Assembly (NCBI GenBank): GCA_016212375.1
Contig: JACRGH010000064.1
Coordinates: 1 to 34,492, forward strand
From: Microcaldota archaeon
Lineage (GTDB): Archaea; Micrarchaeota; Micrarchaeia; Norongarragalinales; Norongarragalinaceae
Direction: 5' to 3'
Length of the DNA stretch: 34,492 nt
Every line of letters begins with the position of its first letter. Within the stretch, counting starts at the first letter, position 1. Position numbers and translations under genes: made by a program. Below, piece by piece: positions 9,817 to 18,571 of the stretch. Below the pieces are notes generated by a model. It saw nothing but the letters and a program-made list of their open reading frames with translations. It ran no database searches and was not told where the DNA came from.

Positions 9817-12159
9817 ATGTCCATCCTGGTCATCAGCGAAAAGCCCTCGGCCGCGCGCAAGATTGCCGATGCGCTCAGCGGAGGCAAGGCCAGGACAATG
9901 GGCAAAGGCAAAGTCAAGTACCTGGAGTTTGTCTTGGAAGGACAACCGGTGCGGGTGGCCGCCGCTGTCGGGCATATCTACGGCCTGAAACAGAAGGTAC
10001 CTGGTGGCGCGTATCCGGTTTTTGACATCGAGTGGGCGCCGTCCCATGAAATCCAAAAGGGTTCGGATTACACCAAGGACTACCTTTCGGTTTTGAAAAC
10101 TTTGTGCAAGGAATCGGACGAAGTGGTCAATGCGTGCGACTTGGATACGGAAGGGAGCCTCATCGGGTTCAAAGTCATCCAGTTCAACGCACCTTCCAAA
10201 AAATCCAGCCGCATGAAGTTTTCCACCCTCACCTCCGCCGAATTGAAAAAAGCGTTTGACGCGCGCGGCCCACTGGATGTGTCCATGGCGCAAGCCGGTG
10301 AAGCAAGACACGAATTGGACTGGCTCTGGGGCATCAACGCGTCGCGTGCCTTGATGGCGGCCATCAAGAAAGCCGGCATCTTCCGCATCTTAAGTATTGG
10401 CCGCGTCCAAGGCCCAGCCTTGCATGTGTTGGCCACGCGGGAAAAAGAAATCGCCGCCTTCAAGCCCGAACCGTATTGGCAACTCTTTGCCCGTTTGGGC
10501 GAGGCGGAATTCGAGCACATCCACGGCAAATTCTTCGTACAAGGCGAGGCGGATGCCGCCTTCGGACGGTCATCCAAGGACGGAACCGTGCAAAAAGTCG
10601 AAGCCACTAAGGTGAAGCAAAAACCGCCGTTCCCCTTTGACCTCACGACGTTGCAAATGGAGGCGTACCGATGCTTCAGTTTCTCTCCGACTCAAACGCT
10701 GCAATTCGCGCAGGACCTTTATTCGGAGGCGTGGATCAGTTATCCGCGCACCTCGTCGCAACAGCTACCGGCCCAATTGGGTTTGGACCGCATTGTCATG
10801 CAGATGGCCCAACAGCCCCAATATGCGGCTCTTGCAAACCAATTGGTTGCGGAAAAACGCTTTTTGCCCAATAATGGTCCGAAAGACGACCCGGCCCACC
10901 CCGCCATCCACCCCACCGGTGAGAAACCCGGCCGCATCGGTGTGCCGCAGGCCAAACTGTACGACCTGATTGTCAAGCGGTTTTTGGCAACCTTAGCGCC
11001 GGAAGCAAAACGCATCAAGATGAATGTGGTGCTGCATTTGGGTCAGGAAGACTATGCCGCCCAGGGAGCACGGACGGTGGAGCCGGGCTGGCATGCGTTC
11101 TACGCGCCGTACACCAAAGTCGAGGAAGTTACGCTTCCGGCGCTGACCGAAGGCAATCCGGTAACCGTGGACAACTTGGAAAAAGTCCAAAAGGAAACCC
11201 AACCGCCGAAGCGCTTCACCGCCGCGTCCATCATCAAGGCGCTTGAGGCCAAAAATTTAGGCACCAAAGCCACGCGCGCCTCCATTGTCCAAACCTTGTT
11301 TGACCGCGCCTATCTGACCGGCAAAAGCATCCAGGTCACTCCCCTGGGCTTGCAAGTGGAAACGGCATTGGAAAAAAATGTGCCGGAAATCCTTTCCGAG
11401 GGTATGACGCGCCAGTTCGAGGAAGAAATGGAAGCGATTGAAGGCCAAACGATTACCAAGGAAAAAGTGGTCCAGGATGGCCGCCAAGAGCTTGAAAAGA
11501 TTTTGCTGCAGTTCAAGGACAAGGAAGGCCCCATCGGCCAAGAACTGGTGTCCGCACTAAAACAGACGCAATCGTCTGCCAACGTCTTGGGCCCTTGTAA
11601 AGCCTGCGGCAAATCCTTGGCAATCCGCAAGTCCCAATACGGCTTTTTCGTGGGTTGTACGGGTTATCCGGCGTGCAAGATGTTGTACCCGCTTCCCAAA
11701 GAGGCCCTCATCAAGCCGTTGGGTAAAATCTGCGAGTCCTGCGGAACCCCCCAAGTCTCGGTCCACCGAAAAGGAAAACGCAGTTTCACCATGTGCTTGG
11801 ACCCCAAATGCAAGACGAAAGAGAACTGGGGTCCGAAGCCTGCGGCAATTGGAAGCGGTCCGAGCGAGACCGGCGGCGCCGTTTCGCCGGGGGTACGACC
11901 TTCGGTTGCCTCCACTTCATCAGCTCCGTCCGCTTCGGCATCTGCTTTGGTTTCCACTACGTCCCCATTTACGGCAAAGCGTCCGGTTTCCATTAACGAT
12001 GTGCCGTCGGCGCCTTCCGTTCGGCCACCGACCATGGCGCCTGCTTCGGGTTTGCTCAAACCGGTTTTGAAATCCGCACCTGTAACGAAGCCCAAACGCA
12101 AGCCGCCTGCGAAAAAGCCGACCGATTCGAGCCAGGCGCGCATTGATTACGGCGACTGA
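9817..12159 (+). CDS. topA: DNA topoisomerase I (type IA) with C-terminal zinc fingers and low-complexity tail
   Basis: N-terminal Toprim LVISEKPSAARKIADAL, active-site region EAWISYPRTSSQQLP, Zn motifs CKACGKSLAIRKSQYGFFVGCTGYPAC and CESCG...CLDPKC. Confidence 0.96.
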   Translation: MSILVISEKPSAARKIADALSGGKARTMGKGKVKYLEFVLEGQPVRVAAAVGHIYGLKQKVPGGAYPVFDIEWAPSHEIQKGSDYTKDYLSVLKTLCKESDEVVNACDLDTEGSLIGFKVIQFNAPSKKSSRMKFSTLTSAELKKAFDARGPLDVSMAQAGEARHELDWLWGINASRALMAAIKKAGIFRILSIGRVQGPALHVLATREKEIAAFKPEPYWQLFARLGEAEFEHIHGKFFVQGEADAAFGRSSKDGTVQKVEATKVKQKPPFPFDLTTLQMEAYRCFSFSPTQTLQFAQDLYSEAWISYPRTSSQQLPAQLGLDRIVMQMAQQPQYAALANQLVAEKRFLPNNGPKDDPAHPAIHPTGEKPGRIGVPQAKLYDLIVKRFLATLAPEAKRIKMNVVLHLGQEDYAAQGARTVEPGWHAFYAPYTKVEEVTLPALTEGNPVTVDNLEKVQKETQPPKRFTAASIIKALEAKNLGTKATRASIVQTLFDRAYLTGKSIQVTPLGLQVETALEKNVPEILSEGMTRQFEEEMEAIEGQTITKEKVVQDGRQELEKILLQFKDKEGPIGQELVSALKQTQSSANVLGPCKACGKSLAIRKSQYGFFVGCTGYPACKMLYPLPKEALIKPLGKICESCGTPQVSVHRKGKRSFTMCLDPKCKTKENWGPKPAAIGSGPSETGGAVSPGVRPSVASTSSAPSASASALVSTTSPFTAKRPVSINDVPSAPSVRPPTMAPASGLLKPVLKSAPVTKPKRKPPAKKPTDSSQARIDYGD

Positions 12160-12184
12160 CCACCATTTTTGTTGATTCCTTACT

Positions 12185-12949
12185 ATGAAAATCATCATCG
12201 ATCTCAAAAAGACCGTCCACGAAAACGCCGCCGCGTATTACGACGAGGCGAAAAAGTGGAAGAAAAAAGCGGACGGCGCCAAAATCGCCATTGCCCAAAT
12301 GCAAGGCCGTAGTTTGGCCCGGCGGCAGTTGCAGGTGCCCGTCAAAGCGGCGACCAAAGCACGCAAAACCAAAACCGGATGGTTCGGCGAATACCACCAC
12401 GGCACGACCAAGAACGGCTTCATGGTCGTTTCCGGAAAAAACGCCAAAGACAACGACCAACTGGTCAGCCGGCATTTGAAGGAAGGCGATTTGTTTTTCC
12501 ATGCCGACATCGTCGGCGCCTCGACCACCATTCTCAAAGGTTCGGGCAAAAAGCCGGCCAAAGAGGACTTGGAGCAAGCGGCGCAGATGGCCGCTTGTTA
12601 TTCCCGTGCTTGGAAGCAAAGCTACCACGTCGTCGACGTCTACGCCGTAACGCCCAACCAATTGTCCAAATACAGCCAAGGCGAATACGTGGGCCAAGGC
12701 GCTTTCATCATCCTAGGCGAGCGTCAGTGGTTCAAGAACACGGAATTGAAGCTTTACTTAAAACCTGACCCCGTAGCCAAAACCGTCGCCATCGTTCCGT
12801 TCATCCACTCCGGAAAGCGCGACGACGCCACCTTGGTTCAGCCCGGTTCGGTTCCAAAAGAAACCGCCGTGAAGGCCTTTGCCAAGAAGTGGCACGTACG
12901 CGAGGAAGCGGTGTCCAGCGTGTTGCCGGGCGACGTGGAAACGGTTTGA
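12185..12949 (+). CDS. Stand-alone NFACT-R (DUF814) domain protein, RqcH/NEMF-related
   Basis: ENAAAYYDEAKKWKKKADG, GFMVVSGKNAKDNDQLVSRHLKEGDLFFHADIVGAS, YSRAWKQSYHVVDVYAVTPNQLSKYSQGEYVGQGAFIILGERQW. Confidence 0.88.
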   Translation: MKIIIDLKKTVHENAAAYYDEAKKWKKKADGAKIAIAQMQGRSLARRQLQVPVKAATKARKTKTGWFGEYHHGTTKNGFMVVSGKNAKDNDQLVSRHLKEGDLFFHADIVGASTTILKGSGKKPAKEDLEQAAQMAACYSRAWKQSYHVVDVYAVTPNQLSKYSQGEYVGQGAFIILGERQWFKNTELKLYLKPDPVAKTVAIVPFIHSGKRDDATLVQPGSVPKETAVKAFAKKWHVREEAVSSVLPGDVETV

Positions 12950-13042
12950 ATTACCCGGCTTTGTCTTTTCTGACCTTTTGTTTCGTCTTTTTTTCCATCC
13001 AATGGGCGTATCGGTTGATTTCATGTGGATGGAAATACTTTT

Positions 13043-13066
13043 ATATGTTAAATTTTACTAACATAT
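13043..13066. promoter_or_regulatory. Operator-like perfect inverted repeat overlapping the TATA-like element and ending just before the ATG
   Basis: ATATGTTA-aattttac-TAACATAT; ATG at 13068. Confidence 0.65.
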
Positions 13067-13067
13067 C

Positions 13068-13685
13068 ATGAAATTTCACGACGTACTCCCGGACTTGTTG
13101 GGCACCAAGGCCAAGGCATGCCTTCTCCAGGCGCTTCTGGTTTTTCCCTCCGCTCAAAAGACCGGCCGCGAGTGGGCTGAAGTGGCCGGGGTCTCGCCCC
13201 CCCAGGCCCAGATGGCCCTCCGTACATTCGAGAACTACCGCATGGTCTCCTGGCGTCCGGCCGGGAAAAGCCGCGTGTGGACCCTCAATGCCAATCACGT
13301 CTTCGTTTTGGCACTTTCGGAATTGCTGGATGTTCGTTTGGACTTTCAAACGGCCTTCACTGACGGATTGCGGAGCAAGCTTGACGCCAAGACGTTTTCC
13401 AAAATCCAGGAAATCACCCTTTACGGTTCCGTGGCACGAAATCAGGATGGACACGGCAGTGATATCGACGTTTTTTTGGCCGTTTCCGACCCGGATGTGG
13501 CCGAAACCGTCCGCCAGGCCTGTTTGGGCGTGTCGGTCGACTTCCTGGATCGGTTCGGCAAAGTCGTCATGCCGTTGGTTTGGTCCAAAAAGGATTTCAC
13601 CGATACGAACCCCGGTTTATTGAAGAACATCCGCCACGACGGCATCACGTTCTACGGAGGCGCCCTGCATGCAACAAACCGTTGA
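13068..13685 (+). CDS. HTH-fused minimal nucleotidyltransferase (putative antitoxin)
   Basis: LYGSVARNQDGHGSDIDVFLAV (GSx10DxD); N-terminal winged HTH-like segment SAQKTGREWAEVAGVSPPQAQMALRTFENYRMV. Confidence 0.88.
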   Translation: MKFHDVLPDLLGTKAKACLLQALLVFPSAQKTGREWAEVAGVSPPQAQMALRTFENYRMVSWRPAGKSRVWTLNANHVFVLALSELLDVRLDFQTAFTDGLRSKLDAKTFSKIQEITLYGSVARNQDGHGSDIDVFLAVSDPDVAETVRQACLGVSVDFLDRFGKVVMPLVWSKKDFTDTNPGLLKNIRHDGITFYGGALHATNR

Positions 13686-14073
13686 AATCGAAAAACGCCA
13701 TTATGCGGACTATCTCAAAAAAGCCGAGGAGTTCTTCCAAGGCCTCAAGGAAGCCGTCCAGGCCGGCCGCTGGAACGCCGTGGGCCTCAATGCCATCCAT
13801 TGCGTGATTTCAGCGTCTGATGCAATGACGACCTATCACTTACAACAACGATCCGCGTCGGACCGTCATCAGGACGCCGCCTATTTGTTAAAAAAACTCC
13901 CCCTTCCGGGTGCTATGGAAAAAACTAAGCAGTTCCTGGACGTGTTGAATTTGAAGAACAAAATCGAGTACCAATACACACTGGTTTCTGAAAAAGAAGC
14001 CCTTCAGTTGGCCAAACAAGCCGAACGATTCTATTCATGGGCCAAGGAAAACCTCCCGCGGTCAAAGGATTGA
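13669..14073 (+). CDS. HEPN domain protein, SAV_6107-like (putative toxin)
   Basis: AIHCVISASDAMTTYHLQQRSASDRHQDAAYLLKKL (R-x5-H) and NKIEYQYTLVSEKEALQLAKQAERFYSWAKE; overlaps the NTase gene by 17 nt. Confidence 0.75.
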   Translation: MQQTVEIEKRHYADYLKKAEEFFQGLKEAVQAGRWNAVGLNAIHCVISASDAMTTYHLQQRSASDRHQDAAYLLKKLPLPGAMEKTKQFLDVLNLKNKIEYQYTLVSEKEALQLAKQAERFYSWAKENLPRSKD

Positions 14074-14110
14074 ATACCCAATTGCATGGACTTGAATTTT
14101 TGGCGTTCAC

Positions 14111-14413
14111 ATGGATTTTTCAACGCAGTTCCGCCGGGCCGCTTTGTACCTGGTAGCCGGCACGCGCGGCGGGCCCATGCGTTTGCGGGTCATGCGGCTG
14201 ATCCTGCACCGGCCTTCCAACGCCCATCAGGTATCCATCGCGTTGGGCGTGGACTACACGACCGCGGTGCATCATCTGGAAAAACTGCTCAAGGCCCGTT
14301 GGATCAGCCGCGATGCCAAGCGGTACGGCGAGTTGTATTTCTCGGCCCTTTCGCCGGAGCAAGTGCGCGTCTTGGACGAATTCGTCCCCCCTAACCCGTT
14401 GAATCCGGGATGA
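14111..14413 (+). CDS. Winged helix-turn-helix transcriptional regulator (ArsR-like)
   Basis: LRVMRLILHRPSNAHQVSIALGVDYTTAVHHLEKLLKARWISRDAKRYGELYFSAL. Confidence 0.82.
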   Translation: MDFSTQFRRAALYLVAGTRGGPMRLRVMRLILHRPSNAHQVSIALGVDYTTAVHHLEKLLKARWISRDAKRYGELYFSALSPEQVRVLDEFVPPNPLNPG

Positions 14414-14456
14414 ATTTGGGAAAAACCTTTAAAACCCAAAACGTCCGACCAACCGC

Positions 14457-14732
14457 ATGGAACTTGCTATTCTTCTGGAAGCGGTCAATTTGGTCTTATT
14501 GTCGGTCCTTTTGTATGTCTATGTCGGCAACTACCGCACCATCCGGACGGGCTTTGGCTTGGGTCTGGTCGTTTTCGCCGCAATGCTTGCCGTCCAGAAT
14601 GCACTGGCATTGTATTTTCATGTCATGATGGTGGACTACTACTCGGCGGCCGTCATGGGACACGCCTTATGGCTGGATGCCGCGCAATCGGCAGCCCTGT
14701 TGGTTTTGGCTTGGAAGACGTGGACGGAATAA
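14457..14732 (+). CDS. Small three-TM membrane protein
   Basis: Three hydrophobic segments in 91 aa. Confidence 0.7.
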   Translation: MELAILLEAVNLVLLSVLLYVYVGNYRTIRTGFGLGLVVFAAMLAVQNALALYFHVMMVDYYSAAVMGHALWLDAAQSAALLVLAWKTWTE

Positions 14733-14778
14733 AAAAAACGGATGAAGCGATTTGAAATTTATGCAAAGGTGGTTTTGA

Positions 14779-15342
14779 ATGATGAAGCATTTGGTTTTCG
14801 TTGCATTGGCCGCCGTTTTGTTGTTGGGCTGCACGCAGGTCCAGACGCAGCCGGGAGCCGGGAGTGTCCCCACTCAAAAAAATGCAGTTGCGGCCCCATC
14901 GGATGCCATGAAAAAGGATGCATCCGCTCCTGTCGCAAGCCCGGTTGCCACGGATGGTCTGACCGGAACGCCGTCAAGTCCTGCCATGGGCCAAAAAGCG
15001 GTTTACGTACCTTTCACCCAAGCCTCCTACGACGCGGCGCGAACGGCTGGCAAGTTGATTTTCCTGGAGTTCTACGCCAATTGGTGTCCCACGTGCAAGC
15101 AACAGGAGCCCCAAATCGAAGCCGCTTTCCAAAAAGGAATTCCGGCCAACGTGGCCGGGTACCGGGTCAATTACAATGACGATGAAACGGACGAAAACGA
15201 GAAGAATTTGGCACGTCAATTCGGCGTGTCGTACCAGCACACCCATGTGATCTTGGACGGAGCCGGTTCGGTGAAAACCAAATCCTTGGAGTTTTGGTCG
15301 TCCGACATGGTTGCGCAAGAAATCCAAAAGGTGGCCGGCTGA
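14779..15342 (+). CDS. Thioredoxin-like lipoprotein
   Basis: Signal peptide with lipobox AAVLLLGC; FLEFYANWCPTCKQQEPQIEAAF. Confidence 0.88.
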   Translation: MMKHLVFVALAAVLLLGCTQVQTQPGAGSVPTQKNAVAAPSDAMKKDASAPVASPVATDGLTGTPSSPAMGQKAVYVPFTQASYDAARTAGKLIFLEFYANWCPTCKQQEPQIEAAFQKGIPANVAGYRVNYNDDETDENEKNLARQFGVSYQHTHVILDGAGSVKTKSLEFWSSDMVAQEIQKVAG

Positions 15343-15387
15343 CATGGCGGAAGATGCGTTTTTAGGACTTGCACGGGTGGCCGGTTG

Positions 15388-16104
15388 ATGGCCGAGATCA
15401 CCCTTTGGTTGGCATTGGCTGCCGGCCTGTTTTCCTTTTTGAGCCCCTGCGTGCTACCGCTGATTCCAGCTTTTTTGACGTATTTGGCCGGCACGTCGGG
15501 CACCGAGGCGCATCATGATCCAACGAAGGCCCGTGCCGCCATATTTCTTTCCAGCGTCTTTTTCGTCCTAGGCTTTTCCGTGGTCTTTTCCATCTTGGGC
15601 GTTTTATTGCAGGGCGTCCTGTCCAACATCGCGTACGACCTGCGCACCTATTTGGGATACGTGGGCGGTCTTTTCATCATCTTTTTCGGCCTGCTTCTGA
15701 CGGGTATCATCAAAGTCGATTTTCTCCAAAAGGAGCATAAATTCGGCGTCAAAAAAACCAAGTACCAGTATCTGACGTCCTTTTTGTTCGGTGCCGCCTT
15801 TGCCGTGGGATGGACCCCCTGTGTCGGTGCCGTGTTGGGCGGCGTTTTGACCTTGGCCGTGACCCAACCCACATCGGCCTTGCCGTTGATGTTGGCCTAT
15901 TCTTTGGGTCTGGGCATTCCGTTTTTACTTGCAGGCCTTTTCCTCAGCCGCCTGACCGGTCTGATCCAACGGATTTCGCCCTGGCTCCAAACCCTCAACA
16001 TCGTCTTCGGCATCCTGTTGATTATTTTGGGTATTTTGGTGTTCACCAACACGTTGAGCGCGGTGGCGAACTTTTTCCCGGTGGGCAATCTGATTGGTGG
16101 CTGA
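15388..16104 (+). CDS. CcdA/DsbD-family thiol:disulfide transmembrane protein
   Basis: AAGLFSFLSPCVLPLIPAFLTYLAG and AVGWTPCVGAVLGGVLTLA; six or more TM segments. Confidence 0.93.
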   Translation: MAEITLWLALAAGLFSFLSPCVLPLIPAFLTYLAGTSGTEAHHDPTKARAAIFLSSVFFVLGFSVVFSILGVLLQGVLSNIAYDLRTYLGYVGGLFIIFFGLLLTGIIKVDFLQKEHKFGVKKTKYQYLTSFLFGAAFAVGWTPCVGAVLGGVLTLAVTQPTSALPLMLAYSLGLGIPFLLAGLFLSRLTGLIQRISPWLQTLNIVFGILLIILGILVFTNTLSAVANFFPVGNLIGG

Positions 16105-16137
16105 AAGGCATAAGTTGATGTTGAGGTTTGAGCTTTC

Positions 16138-17283
16138 ATGATTGCATTTCCCAAACCAATTGCTTTGCTTGTCGCCGTAGTGCTTATCGTGTCGGCCGTT
16201 TTTATCATTGAAAGCGGCAAAGTCCATTCCGGAAGCGGGGCTGCCTTGAACGCCAATCCAACCGTGACGTCAAGCACGCCATTATTTTCGCCTTCGGTTT
16301 CTTCTTCGAGCCCTTCCAAAGCCGGCCTCAAAAAAGCGCCTGAATTGGCGGGTATCACCGGCTACCTCAACGCGCCGGACGGATTCAAATTGGCCGACGC
16401 CAAAGGCAAGGTCATTTTGGTGGACTTCTGGACGTACACCTGCATCAATTGCATCCGGACCTTGCCGTATTTGACGGATTGGTATTCGAAGTACGCCGCT
16501 CAAGGATTCGAAATCATCGGGGTGCACACGCCGGAATTCGAGTTTGAAAAAGACATCAACAACGTCCGCGCGGCAGTTGAAAAGTACGGTATCAAATACC
16601 CTGTGGTGTTGGACAGCATCTACGGCACGTGGAACGCCTACCAGAACCAATACTGGCCGCACCACTTCCTCATCGATGCCGATGGTTACATCCGCTTTGA
16701 CCACATCGGCGAAGGCGGATACGATGAAACGGAGGCACAGATTGTCCAACTGTTGAAGGAAAGAAACGCATCCATAACCATGAATACCACAGCGCCCGCA
16801 GTTACGCCAACTGACTTTTCCAAAATCGGTACGCCGGAAATCTATTTTGGCGCGAAGTTCATCCGCCAGCCCTTGGGCAATGATCAGACGCTTGCCGCGG
16901 ACGTGCCCATCAATTTCACCTTCCCGAAAACGGCCTTTACGCCCAATCTGGCTTATTTGGACGGCACCTGGGCACTGCGGGCCGGCTCGGCTGAGCTTCT
17001 GTCCGAAACGGGCCGTGTTGCCTTGGTCTTTACGGCGAATAAGGCAAACATCGTGGCTGGAACAAATGTGAACCAAACCGTTTGGTTGAATGCGTCGGTG
17101 GATGGTAAGGCGCTGTCCGAAGAAACGGCGGGAAGCGATGCGGTTTTGGCAGGATCCGGGTTTACCGTTCCCGTAATGGACCAGCGGTTGTACAATATCG
17201 TTTCCACCAAAGGGTATAGGCAAAAAGAATTGATGTTCAACGTGACGAAGGGTTTTGAGTTGTATACGTTTACGTTCGGGTAA
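16138..17283 (+). CDS. TlpA/DipZ-like membrane-anchored thioredoxin-fold protein
   Basis: LVDFWTYTCINCIRTLPYLTDWYSKYAAQGFEIIGVHTPEFEFEKD; N-terminal TM anchor; extra C-terminal domain. Confidence 0.9.
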   Translation: MIAFPKPIALLVAVVLIVSAVFIIESGKVHSGSGAALNANPTVTSSTPLFSPSVSSSSPSKAGLKKAPELAGITGYLNAPDGFKLADAKGKVILVDFWTYTCINCIRTLPYLTDWYSKYAAQGFEIIGVHTPEFEFEKDINNVRAAVEKYGIKYPVVLDSIYGTWNAYQNQYWPHHFLIDADGYIRFDHIGEGGYDETEAQIVQLLKERNASITMNTTAPAVTPTDFSKIGTPEIYFGAKFIRQPLGNDQTLAADVPINFTFPKTAFTPNLAYLDGTWALRAGSAELLSETGRVALVFTANKANIVAGTNVNQTVWLNASVDGKALSEETAGSDAVLAGSGFTVPVMDQRLYNIVSTKGYRQKELMFNVTKGFELYTFTFG

Positions 17284-17314
17284 GATTTTTATTCCCGCTA
17301 CGGGCAATGTAGCC

Positions 17315-18400
17315 ATGGCTGCACGACTCCGAGAAACTCTCTTGCGTTCCAGAAAACCCTCCGTGATGCGCTCGATTGGTTTTTTTAACAAGCTGGAACT
17401 GCGTGACTTCGTCAAGGCGCGTCCGCTTCACACGCGTGTAGGTGGTAGTCGTTATTCCCTGGTCAGTCCCGACCATGCCGCATTTGATGGGCGATTCCAG
17501 GGCATACCGGAAAATCTGCGAGCCGTTTTGGACAACGGCGGCCGTCTGGTCGTCAAGCATGCCTACCCAATGTCCACCTACGGCAAATTCACCTATTTTC
17601 TGTCCAAACAAGACGGCCAACTCCATCTTCACCTTCCCTCGACAGGAGAGCGTTGGCGCGGTCTTAAGGCCGCTGTTGAGTTGAGGCGCCTGACGGATAG
17701 ACGCCCGTCCGATGCGTATGCGCCGCATGCGGAAGAACCGTACCGCCGCCAGTGGATGGTAGAAGAAGCCTACCAACCCGCACGGCTGGACGGCCGCATC
17801 GTGGAAACCCGCCATTTTTTCACCCCCTTCTTTGGAAAACAAAATTGGCTCTTGGGCGGAATCGGTTACCTCGGCCACAGCGACACGCGCTCCGTGGATA
17901 CGGCACTGGCCGGTAACCACCGGGTCGTTGATATTATGAAACAGCTTTACATGCAGTCTGAATATGGAGGTCATTCCGAGAAAAAAGCCCAAGAATTGGC
18001 TCGACATTGGGACCAGGCTGCATCCGGCATGTTGCTGACGTTGAGCAAGCGGCTGCATCGCAATGTTTCCCGCCAATCGAGGGTCCCCTTTGCATCCGAA
18101 GGCTTCAAGTATGCCCAATTGGAGAAAAGCCCGTTGTGGGAAGGCAAAACGAAAGAAGGTAAGGACTTGATAACGCTGGGTCATGGCTTTGCTGGTGACT
18201 CATCTCCCGTTTGGAACCCCCGAACCCGCCGCTTCGACGTGGCGTTGGCCGAAGTTCAGTATTGGCCGGAAATCAAGGACTTTTTCGAGGTTCATCCCGA
18301 GAAGCGGCAAGAACTTCAAACGCGCTTTGATGCGCTGAGCGCGAAAAGAAAAGCGATTTTATCCACCCCCCGCCGTTCGACGGAATACGTGCCGGACTGA
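17315..18400 (+). CDS. Uncharacterised protein, possibly ATP-grasp-like
   Basis: 361-aa ORF; GGRLVVKHAYPMSTYGKF, RRQWMVEEAYQPARLDGRIVETRHFF, FDVALAEVQYWPEI suggest a very divergent ATP-grasp fold (weak). Confidence 0.7.
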   Translation: MAARLRETLLRSRKPSVMRSIGFFNKLELRDFVKARPLHTRVGGSRYSLVSPDHAAFDGRFQGIPENLRAVLDNGGRLVVKHAYPMSTYGKFTYFLSKQDGQLHLHLPSTGERWRGLKAAVELRRLTDRRPSDAYAPHAEEPYRRQWMVEEAYQPARLDGRIVETRHFFTPFFGKQNWLLGGIGYLGHSDTRSVDTALAGNHRVVDIMKQLYMQSEYGGHSEKKAQELARHWDQAASGMLLTLSKRLHRNVSRQSRVPFASEGFKYAQLEKSPLWEGKTKEGKDLITLGHGFAGDSSPVWNPRTRRFDVALAEVQYWPEIKDFFEVHPEKRQELQTRFDALSAKRKAILSTPRRSTEYVPD

Positions 18401-18571
18401 TTAATAGCGCATCTCAAAAATAACGGAACATCGGCCTAAAGGGAAAACAGGGCTAAAAAGTTCCAATATTTCCGCAATCAGCTATAATTCCCTTCAGCGC
18501 CCGCTTGACCCGTGTGGTTTTAATGTCTTTAAACAATTAACTTAAACCGGTGGTTTTTGGTGCCCAAACTC

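Noticed and set aside
11850-12159. Ala/Ser/Pro-rich topoisomerase tail as a separate feature or frameshift
   Set aside because: Continuous in frame with the zinc-finger region; a disordered basic tail is plausible for a topoisomerase.
16282-17415. 377-aa minus-strand ORF
   Set aside because: Antisense to the TlpA/DipZ-like gene with no recognisable domain.
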